A stretch of 10,011 nt of DNA from an uncultured Candidatus Soleaferrea sp. (GCA_934527325.1 CAKTAG010000035.1:1-10011); one strand, 5' to 3'. Shown: positions 1-6,789, numbered from the stretch's first letter. Numbers and translations: made by a program. The notes: generated from the sequence alone by a model not told the origin.

Positions 1-156
1 GTATCCTTATCTTCTGATGTATTAGTATCTTTATCTTCTAATGTATTAGTATCTTTATCTTCTGATGTATTAGTATCTTTATCTTCTGATGTATTAGTAT
101 CTTTATCTTCTAATGTATTAGTATCCTTATCTTCTGATGTATTAGTATCTTTATCT
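1..156. repeat. 24-bp in-frame tandem repeat (at least 6.5 units)
   Basis: Six complete 24-bp units (starting at 1, 25, 49, 73, 97 and 121) plus half a unit (145-156); the array continues beyond the left edge. Units differ at only two positions: a silent Lys codon change (AAG/AAA on the minus strand) and TCA/TTA giving Ser or Leu. Going right from the edge the types are AAG+Ser, AAA+Leu, AAA+Ser, AAA+Ser, AAA+Leu, AAG+Ser, so unit 6 equals unit 1 and the half unit matches the start of unit 2, as a five-unit (120-bp) higher-order repeat would give. The unit is a multiple of three, so copy-number change alters protein length without a frameshift. Confidence 0.97.
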
Positions 157-1298
157 TTTACTTTACTTAAATCTGTATAAAATGTACCACTTATCTTATT
201 TTCCATTTCTTCTAATGTATCAACTTTTTCACACTTAATGTTCCTGCTTGCTAATGGGTACCAAATCATGCACTTTGAGATTTCTTTTGTCTCACTATCT
301 TCACACTTTTCATATAATGCTCCATCTACCGAACAATATTGTTTGTTACCTTCAGCTACTTTTATATCTTTTAAAAACTCACAATCCTGTATATTACGTA
401 AATTAATTAATGTTACACTATCAGGTATTTCTACTGTTTCTAAGTTTGGAAATCTGCTCCAATCAAAACAAACGCTTTTTATACCATCTTGTATTATTAA
501 TTTTTTTACATCTTCATAACAAACCCTATATATATCGAACACTTCATCTAAATTATCATCAGTTATTATGTCTTTGCTCCCAGCCCAAATCTTTAACGTG
601 TAATCCTTACAATTTCTTTTACCCATCAAAGCATTTCTTGCATCAAACAGTGATATTTCTCCTCTAATCATCTTCCTTCGCAGTTCTTTCATTGATTCTG
701 CTTTTTCTTCTTTTGAACCATCATCTTTTATAAATTCACAATATAACACCCTTTTATCTTCATCACTTTTATCATCTGGAAATCTTTCTTCTTCATCCAA
801 CATCTTTTCTTCATCTAGGTACCGTATTTTTACTCCTCTTAAAACTTCGTTACCTTCACCAATTTCCATTTCATCCCATTGTACTCCTTTTCCGTAAACA
901 AGCACTTCTATATGGTTACTAAATTGCCAGAATGTATTAGCCCCTATTCTTCTTACATTTCTTAACTCTACTTTCTTCACTTCTCTTCTCATACCTTCTA
1001 ATTTAATACCATCACCTGTGTTAGAACTTTGACCTAATCTATCACAATCCATACCAAGTGCAGCTTTAAATGCATTGTTTACATCATCTATTGTTACTGT
1101 TCCATCTTTACCACCAATAATCCTTAATATACCAGTCGCTATATCATACCTACACTCTGCACCAAAACTGGCAAAGCTAAACAAATTTAAAAATACAAAT
1201 AATAATAACAGTTTTAAAAATTTGTTATTTAGCTTACCTCGTTCCTCCCCTAATTGGGTTACTTTCCCAAATCTTTCAATTACTTTTTCCTTACTCAT
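1..1298 (-). CDS. Secreted BspA-like protein with C-terminal octapeptide repeats (3' end beyond window)
   Basis: The frame is open from an ATG at 1298 to the left edge (432 codons, no stop), so the C-terminus is missing. AAAGGAAA lies 5 nt before the ATG. Residues 22-46 are a basic-plus-hydrophobic signal peptide (KFLKLLLLFVFLNLF), almost identical to that of the 290-aa protein at 2965-3837. A related domain appears twice, at about 57-142 and 232-350; the second copy ends in VAEGNK...IWYP as in the paralogue and contains the BspA/LRR_5-like phrase NLETVEIPDSV. Between them (about 160-212) is a highly charged Lys/Glu/Asp stretch. From residue 383 the octad DTNT(S/L)EDK repeats at least six times, probably an extended acidic stalk. 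Eleven cysteines before the repeats are many for a secreted Gram-positive protein. By family it should be a surface or adhesive protein; the anchor is not visible and no function is proven. Confidence 0.88.
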   Translation of the reverse strand, partial: MSKEKVIERFGKVTQLGEERGKLNNKFLKLLLLFVFLNLFSFASFGAECRYDIATGILRIIGGKDGTVTIDDVNNAFKAALGMDCDRLGQSSNTGDGIKLEGMRREVKKVELRNVRRIGANTFWQFSNHIEVLVYGKGVQWDEMEIGEGNEVLRGVKIRYLDEEKMLDEEERFPDDKSDEDKRVLYCEFIKDDGSKEEKAESMKELRRKMIRGEISLFDARNALMGKRNCKDYTLKIWAGSKDIITDDNLDEVFDIYRVCYEDVKKLIIQDGIKSVCFDWSRFPNLETVEIPDSVTLINLRNIQDCEFLKDIKVAEGNKQYCSVDGALYEKCEDSETKEISKCMIWYPLASRNIKCEKVDTLEEMENKISGTFYTDLSKVKDKDTNTSEDKDTNTLEDKDTNTSEDKDTNTSEDKDTNTLEDKDTNTSEDKD

Positions 1299-1341
1299 TT
1301 TTATTTCCTTTCACTTTTTGTTTTTTATACATATTATATAT

Positions 1342-1370
1342 ATAATAGCACATTATTAACTATTCGTAAA
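1342..1370 (-). promoter_or_regulatory. Candidate sigma-A promoter of the repeat-bearing surface gene
   Basis: On the minus strand, TTTACG (1365-1370) and TATTAT (1342-1347) are separated by 17 bp, and TGC directly before the -10 makes it an extended -10. The start site would fall near 1335, giving a leader of about 35 nt. AT-rich DNA yields such matches by chance, so this is a candidate only. Confidence 0.5.
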
Positions 1371-1463
1371 TATGTTTTAGTGCAGAAAAATTTATTATTT
1401 ATTTATGAATATTCACCTATAGCTAACACAATTTATATGGTTATGCATTACGTTACCAAAAAT

Positions 1464-1508
1464 AAAAAGCTGCTACAAAAAAGTTTACCTCATTTGTAAC
1501 AGCTTTTT
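1464..1508 (-). terminator. Strong intrinsic terminator of the 234-aa LRR gene
   Basis: Two 16-nt arms (1464-1479 and 1493-1508) are complementary over their full length, with a 13-nt loop. The single non-Watson-Crick position is a U-G wobble in minus-strand RNA but a C-A mismatch in plus-strand RNA, which indicates minus-strand use. On the minus strand the arm ends in TTTTT followed by ATTTTT. It begins about 50 nt after the stop at 1561 and separates this gene from the next unit, which has its own promoter at 1342-1370. Confidence 0.9.
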
Positions 1509-1560
1509 AATCAATATTAAATTATAAATAATTACTTACCAAAACAACATCTTAACATTT

Positions 1561-2265
1561 TTATATTTTAGATTTGTTAAAACATTTAAAACAAATAAAT
1601 AAAATCGTTACACCTAAAAATATATAAATTAAACTAACTCCTAAACCTGTGTTAATTGGTACTTTATCTGCTTTAGGTTCTTCTACCAAACTGCTATTTG
1701 CTTCTACATCACTAACACCATCTTCTACACTTTCATTATCAAACTTATCAATATCAACTGGCCTACCGTTAACAAAACCTGTTAGTTCAATAACACCTGT
1801 ACCATTCCTTTTAGAATCGTAGATACGTACATTTTCACCCATTTGAATTAATGTATATAATTGTTTGTAATTATCATTTAATAAAACCGGGTTACCACCC
1901 AAAAATATGTTTGTACTTAATTGCTCATCACCTTTATTTTTAAACCAATTTATTAAAGGTGTTATATCTGTAATATTATTATTACTCAAATCTATTGTAG
2001 ATTCTATGTATATAAATTGCTCAATCCCAGAAATATCTGCAACCCCTAAACCACTTGCATTTAAACTTAAAACATATGGAATATCCGCTTCTAAAATTTC
2101 TTGTGCCTCATCACGGTTTGGAAAGTACTCTTTTATAGAATTATTAATAGCTTTTAACAACATTGGGTCCCCGATATAATTTACAGCAAAAATTGTTAAA
2201 TAAGTTACACAAGTAACAACAATCAAACTTAAGGCACCCACAGATTTTTTTAAACACCTTTTCAT
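1561..2265 (-). CDS. Membrane-anchored internalin-like LRR surface protein, 234 aa
   Basis: Residues 1-28 form a signal peptide or N-terminal membrane segment (MKRCLKK then a hydrophobic run). The stretch around 49-105 resembles the capped start of Gram-positive LRR proteins: FPNRDEAQEIL, then LNASGLGVADISGIEQF and IDLSNNNITDITPL, i.e. about two 22-residue repeats, followed by a third degenerate one with LGGNP. Residues 171-200 are an acidic Ser/Asn-containing linker. The C-terminus is VPINTGLG, a hydrophobic helix (about 207-226) and a basic tail KCFNKSKI. This layout resembles a sortase sorting signal, but PINTG has one extra residue compared with LPXTG, so plain membrane anchoring is equally possible. 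The start is an ATG with GAGG 8 nt upstream. LRR folds usually mediate protein binding; no partner can be named. Confidence 0.88.
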   Translation of the reverse strand: MKRCLKKSVGALSLIVVTCVTYLTIFAVNYIGDPMLLKAINNSIKEYFPNRDEAQEILEADIPYVLSLNASGLGVADISGIEQFIYIESTIDLSNNNITDITPLINWFKNKGDEQLSTNIFLGGNPVLLNDNYKQLYTLIQMGENVRIYDSKRNGTGVIELTGFVNGRPVDIDKFDNESVEDGVSDVEANSSLVEEPKADKVPINTGLGVSLIYIFLGVTILFICFKCFNKSKI

Positions 2266-2309
2266 ATTTAAAACCTCACTTATAAATAAATTTTTATTTT
2301 CATCTATTT

Positions 2310-2326
2310 AGTATAACATTAATGTT
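2310..2326 (-). promoter_or_regulatory. Candidate extended -10 promoter with overlapping palindrome, 234-aa gene
   Basis: On the minus strand TGT precedes TATACT (2310-2315), an extended -10 about 45 nt before the ATG at 2265. The -35 region is only AT-rich (TTTATT at 17 bp). A perfect 12-bp palindrome, AACATTAATGTT (2315-2326), overlaps the TGT element and part of the spacer, where a repressor could act. Both sites are short and AT-rich. Confidence 0.4.
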
Positions 2327-2378
2327 TAAAAAAATAAAGAAAAAATATGAATTTTATTTAAAATTTTATAACAATGAA

Positions 2379-2645
2379 TTATTTTTTATGTTTACTATTA
2401 CTTGTAATTTTTATAATTCCATTAAACATAATACCTAAAACAAATGAAGCAAAAAAATTTATTACACCTAAGTTTACAAAATTAATTATGTTATTTACTT
2501 CTTTAACCAAACTTTCAGAATACCCCATAGTAATTTTACAAACAATTGCTACAACAAAATAACTTATAGATAGTATGATTCCACATTTAATTATTAATAT
2601 ACTCATTTCTTCCATATTATTAATTTTACAAAGCATATTCTTCAC
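2379..2645 (-). CDS. Small two-helix membrane protein, 88 aa, unknown function
   Basis: I do not recognise this protein. Two hydrophobic segments (about residues 14-38 and 56-80) flank a polar loop TMGYSESLVKEVNN, and the tail SNSKHKK is basic. I chose the GTG at 2645 because AGGGG (2656-2660) lies 10 nt upstream. The longest open frame begins at another GTG at 2666, before that site, and the ATG at 2654 sits almost on top of it. A good candidate promoter at 2694-2722 supports expression. It lies between two surface-protein genes and carries its own candidate promoter, behind the terminator at 2856-2891. It could be a small membrane partner of the surface proteins or a holin-like protein; neither is shown by sequence. 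The plus-strand frame over the same DNA looks like its shadow. Confidence 0.6.
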   Translation of the reverse strand: MKNMLCKINNMEEMSILIIKCGIILSISYFVVAIVCKITMGYSESLVKEVNNIINFVNLGVINFFASFVLGIMFNGIIKITSNSKHKK

Positions 2646-2693
2646 AATTACCATACCCCTTAACACAAATATTAAATTCTAAAACTTACTTTT

Positions 2694-2722
2694 ATATTAA
2701 CATTATTAAATTTTTATTTCAA
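2694..2722 (-). promoter_or_regulatory. Candidate promoter of the 88-aa membrane protein gene
   Basis: Minus strand: TTGAAA (2717-2722, five of six matches to consensus), a 17-bp spacer, and TAATAT (2694-2699) preceded by TGT. Transcription would start near 2687, about 40 nt before the GTG at 2645. This is the best-matching -35/-10 pair in the surface cluster. Confidence 0.55.
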
Positions 2723-2760
2723 CTCTAAATTAATTGATATTTTTACAAAAATTGGATACA

Positions 2761-2779
2761 AAAGATAACATTTATCTTT
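2761..2779. promoter_or_regulatory. Perfect 8-bp inverted repeat upstream of the 88-aa gene promoter
   Basis: AAAGATAA, three bases, then TTATCTTT. It sits about 40 bp upstream of the candidate -35 at 2717-2722 and has no T-tract that would make it a terminator. It could be a binding site for a dimeric regulator. Being AT-rich and short, it may be chance. Confidence 0.3.
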
Positions 2780-2855
2780 ACACAATATTATTTACTGTTA
2801 CTACCAACGTAATACAGCATTTTCCTCAAGCAGCAATATATTTAGGCTATAAAAT

Positions 2856-2891
2856 AAAACTGCCCACTGTTAATACCACGTAGACAGTTTT
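2856..2891 (-). terminator. Intrinsic terminator of the 290-aa surface protein gene
   Basis: On the minus strand AAAACTGTCTAC pairs with GTGGGCAGTTTT over 12 positions, two of them U-G wobbles that exist only in minus-strand RNA, with a 12-nt loop. The 3' arm runs into TTTTATTTTAT. It begins about 75 nt after the stop at 2965 and separates that gene from the 88-aa gene. Confidence 0.85.
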
Positions 2892-2896
2892 GTTCT

Positions 2897-2914
2897 AAAT
2901 TTTATATAACTATA
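2897..2914. repeat. 18-bp direct repeat, left copy
   Basis: AAATTTTATATAACTATA is identical to 3982-3999, which covers the last codons and stop of leuS. The two copies bracket the 290-aa surface gene with its promoter region. The sequence has only one C or G, so chance identity is possible. Confidence 0.6.
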
Positions 2915-2964
2915 GTTTAAATCATTTAATGCTAAAACACACATTTCTTTTTTTGCTATAAACA

Positions 2965-3837
2965 CTATTCTTCTTGATCTAAATATACCATTCCATTATC
3001 TCTACGCTTTAAAGTCCATCCCAAATATGAACTTTTAAATTTGGGTATATATTTACCTTCACCATCTCTGCAACGTATTTTAGCTTTTCCTAAATCTGCA
3101 TCGTAACCCGGAATTGCAATATAATAGAATTGCTCTCTAGTTCCCATATATTCTACTTTTTCAATGTTACATCCTTCAAACGCACCATTACATATTAATT
3201 TTAAACTATCTGGCATAGTTATTTCTTTCAAATTAACTGCTCCTGAAAATGCATTCATACCTATTACACTTGTATTACCCAATATTTCAAAATTTGTATC
3301 TTTTTTGCCTGCAGGGTACCAAATTAAATTTCTCTCAATTTTACCTGCTTCAACAGTAATATCCCGCTTATATACTACTCCATTTCTTGATTCATACCAT
3401 TTATTGCCTTCTGCTACTTCTACTTTTGTTAAATTTTTGCAACTACCTACACTAAATGAATTACAAATATTTTTTGTGCTAGCAGGCACACCTATTTCAT
3501 TTAATTCAGGGAATTCTGTCCAATCAATATATACTATAGATTTTACCCCTTCTTCTATTTTTAATTTTGTTACCATTTCTTTACTACTAATACTTGCCTC
3601 TTTTAGTGCTCTTTCAAAATCTCCATAAGTCATTTCATCGCCTTTTTCGTCGGCATAAACTCTTAACGTACCACTTTCTTCGTTTAAAACACAACCTATA
3701 CCAAAACTAGCAAAACTAAATAAATTTAAAAATACAACTAATAACAACAGTTTTAAAAATTTATTGCTTAACTTACTTCTCTCTCCCTCTAAATGCATCG
3801 TTTTTACAAATTTATTAACTATTGAGGTCATCACCAT
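2965..3837 (-). CDS. Secreted BspA-like leucine-rich-repeat protein, 290 aa
   Basis: Residues 22-46 are a signal peptide (KFLKLLLLVVFLNLF, then SFASFG). Residues 57-120 carry the same domain as the protein at 1-1298: GTLRVYA, then KLKIEEGVKSI and EFPELNEIGVP. Residues 137-175 repeat the VAEGNK...IWYP block. Residues 186-245 are BspA/LRR_5-like: VIGMNAFSGAVNLKEITMPDSL, then AFEGC and a TREQFYYI ending typical of these repeats. The last 45 residues are basic and have no anchor motif, so the protein is probably secreted or held non-covalently. The frame extends to an ATG at 3882, but AAAGGAAA (3844-3851) lies inside that extension and 6 nt before the ATG at 3837; the paralogue uses the same leader and start. 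Cys49 is not in a convincing lipobox. The likely role is surface binding, inferred from the family only. Confidence 0.88.
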   Translation of the reverse strand: MVMTSIVNKFVKTMHLEGERSKLSNKFLKLLLLVVFLNLFSFASFGIGCVLNEESGTLRVYADEKGDEMTYGDFERALKEASISSKEMVTKLKIEEGVKSIVYIDWTEFPELNEIGVPASTKNICNSFSVGSCKNLTKVEVAEGNKWYESRNGVVYKRDITVEAGKIERNLIWYPAGKKDTNFEILGNTSVIGMNAFSGAVNLKEITMPDSLKLICNGAFEGCNIEKVEYMGTREQFYYIAIPGYDADLGKAKIRCRDGEGKYIPKFKSSYLGWTLKRRDNGMVYLDQEE

Positions 3838-3843
3838 TTTTAT

Positions 3844-3851
3844 TTTCCTTT
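3844..3851 (-). promoter_or_regulatory. Shine-Dalgarno site that sets the start of the 290-aa gene
   Basis: AAAGGAAA on the minus strand lies 6 nt before the ATG at 3837. The equivalent site of the paralogue (1304-1311) lies in a matching leader 5 nt before its ATG. The ATG at 3882 has no comparable site. Confidence 0.75.
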
Positions 3852-3934
3852 CACTTTTTATTCCTATAAATGTTAACACCATGTAACCCTATTAATATTT
3901 ATTTTATTCCCATATCCCAACTTTATATTTACCA

Positions 3935-3943
3935 CTTATAACA
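3935..3943 (-). promoter_or_regulatory. Candidate extended -10 of the 290-aa gene
   Basis: TGT followed by TATAAG (minus strand) matches an extended -10 in the gap after leuS, about 100 nt before the ATG at 3837. No good -35 is visible at 16-18 bp. A second possible pair, TTGGGA and TATTAA with a 17-bp spacer, lies nearer the gene. Read-through from leuS is also possible. Confidence 0.3.
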
Positions 3944-3981
3944 ATCAAAACAATTTTTAACATATTTCACTGTTGTTAAAA

Positions 3982-3999
3982 AAATTTTATATAACTATA
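3982..3999. repeat. 18-bp direct repeat, right copy, overlapping the leuS 3' end
   Basis: Identical to 2897-2914. This copy spans the final leuS codons (NIVI) and stop, so it is constrained by coding; the other copy is intergenic. Confidence 0.6.
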
Positions 4000-6389
4000 T
4001 TCAAAAGTTTATTCGGAACATAGATTTCTTTTTTTATATGTTTATTATTAATAGCTGCTAACACACTATCATCTTTCTTAGCTAATTCAATAATCTCATT
4101 TTTAGGTAAATCTTTACCTACAATTATTCTTGCCTTAATTTTTCCATTTACTTGTATAGCTACCTCTACTAAAGCATCTTGACATTTGCTTTCATCATAT
4201 TTCGGCCATTTTTGATCTGTTATGTTTTTACCTAAATTTGTAATAAACCATAACTCTTCAGTGATGTGTGGTGCAAACGGGTTAAGCAATATTAAATATG
4301 TTGCTAATTCTGTTTTTGTTATTGATTTTATATTATATATTTCATTTAGCAACGCCATTAATGAAGCAATTGCTGTATTAAATTTTAAATTTTCAATATC
4401 GTTAGAAACCTTTTTTATTGCTTTATTAAAACTAGATTCTAATTCTTTTCTGTAAAAAACTTTTTCTCCATCTATCACCATATCTTGTAAGTTCCAAACT
4501 TTATCTAAAAACCTCTTACATCCTTTAATAGAATCACTATTCCATGGTGCAGATTTTTCAAAATCGCCTATAAACATCTCATATAACCTCATAGTATCTG
4601 CACCATATTCATTAATTATATCATCTGGGTTTACAACATTGCCTCTAGATTTACTCATTTTTTCACCATTGGCACCTAAAATCATACCATGGCTTGTTCT
4701 TTTATAATAAGGTTCCGAAGTTGGTACTACTCCAATGTCATTTAAAAATTTATACCAAAATCTAGAGTACAACAAATGAAGAGTAGTATGTTCCATACCT
4801 CCATTGTACCAATCTACAGGTAACCAATAATTCAAAGCTTCTTTACTTGCAAGTTCTTTATTATTATTAGGGTCACAATACCGTAAAAAATACCAAGATG
4901 ACCCTGCCCACTGAGGCATAGTGTCTGTTTCTCGTTTAGCATTTGCTCCACAAACCGGACACTTTACATTAACCCAATCTTCTATATTCGCTAACGGAGA
5001 CTGTCCATCATCAGTAGGCTGATAATTATCAACTTCTGGCAATGTTAACGGCAACTCTTCTTCTGGAACAGGTACATACCCACATTTTTCACAATAAATT
5101 ATTGGTATTGGTTCACCCCAATATCTTTGACGTGAAAAAACCCAATCTCTTAATTTAAAATTGACTTCTGGGCACCCTTTGTTATTACTTACTAACCATT
5201 CTAACATCGCCTTTTTAGCTTCATCTACTGTAAGCCCATTTAAAAAATCTGAGTTTACAATTTGCCCAGGCTCTACATAAGCCTCTTTTAAAATATCGCC
5301 ACCACTAACTACTTCTTTAATTGGTATGTTAAATTTTTTAGCAAAAGCCCAATCCCGCGTATCATGTGCCGGAACAGCCATAATAGCCCCTGTTCCATAA
5401 CCAGTTATAACGTAATCTGATATATAAATTGGTATTTCATTTCCGTTAACAGGGTTTATTCCATTCACACCTTTTAGCTGAACACCTGTTTTTTCTTTGT
5501 TTAATTCCGACCTCTCAAAATCTGATTTTTTAGCAGATTCCTCACAATATTCAACTATTTCTTTTATATTAGTAATATTGTTATGCCATTTTTTTACTAA
5601 TTCGTGCTCTGGAGCTAAAACTATGTAAGTTACACCAAATAAAGTATCTGGCCTTGTTGTATAAACCTCAATTTTATCACCTAAAGTAGAGCTAAAAAAA
5701 ACCTTTGCACCTTCAGATTTTCCAATCCAGTTTTGCTGAGATATTTTTACTCTTTTTGCGTAATCCACATCTTTTAACCCATCAAGTAATTTTTGTGCAT
5801 AATCTGTAATCTTTAACATCCACTGGCTTTTGACTTTTCTAACAACTTGCCCAGAACACCTTTCGCATAAACCGTTAACAACTTCTTCGTTAGCTAATAC
5901 AACCTTACAAGATGTACACCAATTCACATTCATCTCTTTTTTATAAGCCAACCCATGTTTAAACATTTGTAAAAAAATCCATTGTGTCCATTTATAGTAC
6001 TCTGGCGAAGTAGTATCTATTTCTCTATCCCAATCAAAAGACATTCCTAAAGATTTTAGTTGCGATTTAAAATTTGCAATATTATTTTTGGTAACAACTT
6101 TAGGGTGAATTTTATTTTTTATTGCAAAATTTTCTGTAGGTAGCCCAAAAGCATCCCAACCCATAGCATAAAGCACATTAAAACCTTCTAGCCTTCTTTT
6201 TCTTGCAACAATATCTAATGCTGTATAAGAGCGGGGGTGCCCAACATGAAGACCTTGGCCAGAAGGGTACGGAAACTCGACTAATGGGTAATATTTAGGT
6301 AAAGAATAATCATTTTTAGCAGCAAACACTTTTTTTTCTTCCCAAATTCGCTGCCATTTTTTTTCAATATTCTTAAAATCATATTTCAT
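3987..6389 (-). CDS. leuS: Leucyl-tRNA synthetase
   Basis: Charges tRNA-Leu with leucine in the cytoplasm. At 800 aa it matches the usual bacterial length. The class I signature HVGH is at residues 48-51 and KMSKS at 577-581. The CP1 editing domain is intact: TTRPDTLFG (244-252) supplies the conserved editing threonine (T249) and AHDTRD (341-346) the conserved aspartate. Two Cys pairs, C158/C161 with C175/C178 and C433/C436 with C477/C480, look like zinc sites. The anticodon-binding region follows KMSKS, with LLNPFAPHITEELW at 701-714, and the C-terminal domain is at about 735-800. The start MKYDFKNIEKKWQ is typical of the family; the purine-rich AAGGAAAG is rather far (about 13 nt) upstream. 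It follows rsfS by 71 nt, the usual Firmicute order. No T-box leader is present, so control is probably by the operon. The last codons overlap a direct repeat. Confidence 0.98.
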   Translation of the reverse strand: MKYDFKNIEKKWQRIWEEKKVFAAKNDYSLPKYYPLVEFPYPSGQGLHVGHPRSYTALDIVARKRRLEGFNVLYAMGWDAFGLPTENFAIKNKIHPKVVTKNNIANFKSQLKSLGMSFDWDREIDTTSPEYYKWTQWIFLQMFKHGLAYKKEMNVNWCTSCKVVLANEEVVNGLCERCSGQVVRKVKSQWMLKITDYAQKLLDGLKDVDYAKRVKISQQNWIGKSEGAKVFFSSTLGDKIEVYTTRPDTLFGVTYIVLAPEHELVKKWHNNITNIKEIVEYCEESAKKSDFERSELNKEKTGVQLKGVNGINPVNGNEIPIYISDYVITGYGTGAIMAVPAHDTRDWAFAKKFNIPIKEVVSGGDILKEAYVEPGQIVNSDFLNGLTVDEAKKAMLEWLVSNNKGCPEVNFKLRDWVFSRQRYWGEPIPIIYCEKCGYVPVPEEELPLTLPEVDNYQPTDDGQSPLANIEDWVNVKCPVCGANAKRETDTMPQWAGSSWYFLRYCDPNNNKELASKEALNYWLPVDWYNGGMEHTTLHLLYSRFWYKFLNDIGVVPTSEPYYKRTSHGMILGANGEKMSKSRGNVVNPDDIINEYGADTMRLYEMFIGDFEKSAPWNSDSIKGCKRFLDKVWNLQDMVIDGEKVFYRKELESSFNKAIKKVSNDIENLKFNTAIASLMALLNEIYNIKSITKTELATYLILLNPFAPHITEELWFITNLGKNITDQKWPKYDESKCQDALVEVAIQVNGKIKARIIVGKDLPKNEIIELAKKDDSVLAAINNKHIKKEIYVPNKLLNIVI

Positions 6390-6460
6390 TATATTTTAAA
6401 CACTTTCCTTTTCTATTTTATGTATTAAAATTTTATAGCAACTTATATTACATTCAGCTT

Positions 6461-6784
6461 CTACTTTTCACTCCACAATTCAGATAGCGCATATAATTTT
6501 CTAGCTTCTGGTAAAAATATATGAACTACAATATCACCATAGTCCAATAAAATCCAATTACCACTATCATACCCTTCTACTTTTTTAGGTTTTACACCTA
6601 ATTTAGAAATTTCAAATTCTAAATTTTCAGCTAACGCTTTAACTTGCGTTGAGCTTGTTCCACTAGCTATAATAAAATAATCAGCAATTATAGTTTTTTC
6701 TGCAACATAAATTTCTTCCACATCTATAGCTTTTTTATTTTTTAATATGTTTATTATATTAGTTTTTAAACTATCTATACTCAA
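6461..6784 (-). CDS. rsfS: Ribosome silencing factor RsfS
   Basis: Binds large-subunit protein uL14 and blocks joining of ribosomal subunits, lowering translation when nutrients are short (known for the Iojap/DUF143 family). The 107-aa protein has the full family core: ADYFIIASGTSSTQVKALA (about 34-52), then VEGYDSGNWILLDYGDIVVHIF and LPEARKLYALSELW. It starts with TTG at 6784: no ATG or GTG lies near, and GAGGGAG (6790-6796) stands 5 nt upstream. It begins 18 nt after the lcp stop and is followed by leuS, as in many Clostridia, so co-transcription is likely. Confidence 0.97.
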   Translation of the reverse strand: MSIDSLKTNIINILKNKKAIDVEEIYVAEKTIIADYFIIASGTSSTQVKALAENLEFEISKLGVKPKKVEGYDSGNWILLDYGDIVVHIFLPEARKLYALSELWSEK

Positions 6785-6789
6785 AATAT

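Noticed and set aside
1..156. Tandem repeat as a CRISPR array
   Set aside because: Units are contiguous 24-mers without spacers and are translated in frame as an octapeptide repeat.
238..667. Plus-strand frames of 93 and 85 codons in the left part
   Set aside because: They are antisense to the open minus-strand surface gene, which is uninterrupted for 432 codons and similar to the 290-aa protein.
1075..1499. Plus-strand frames of 94 and 81 codons across the start of the left surface gene
   Set aside because: They cover its signal-peptide complement, promoter and the terminator, and show no protein features of their own.
2374..2562. Plus-strand 62-codon hydrophobic frame
   Set aside because: It is antisense to the 88-aa membrane protein. 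The complement of a hydrophobic AT-rich gene is often hydrophobic too, and the minus frame has the better promoter and Shine-Dalgarno site.
3164..3628. Plus-strand open frame of 154 codons opposite the 290-aa surface gene
   Set aside because: It lies wholly opposite a gene with a signal peptide, a recognisable fold family and a paralogue; it has no good Shine-Dalgarno site and its composition is that of a complement shadow.
2965..3837. Lipoprotein interpretation of the signal peptides through Cys49
   Set aside because: The residues before the cysteine are FGIG (290-aa protein) and FGAE (paralogue); neither is a lipobox, and cleavage after the Ala/Gly-containing SFASFG region is more plausible.
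3954..3982. 9-bp inverted repeat TTTTTAACA/TGTTAAAAA after leuS as a terminator
   Set aside because: The stem has one G-C pair per side only and the following minus-strand sequence (TTGTTTTGATTG) is a poor T-tract. It also overlaps the likely promoter region of the next gene.
6390..6460. Promoter or T-box leader for leuS
   Set aside because: Only 71 nt separate rsfS and leuS, too short for a T-box. A TGC-TATAAA match is present (6432-6440), but without a -35 it is not convincing in such AT-rich DNA.
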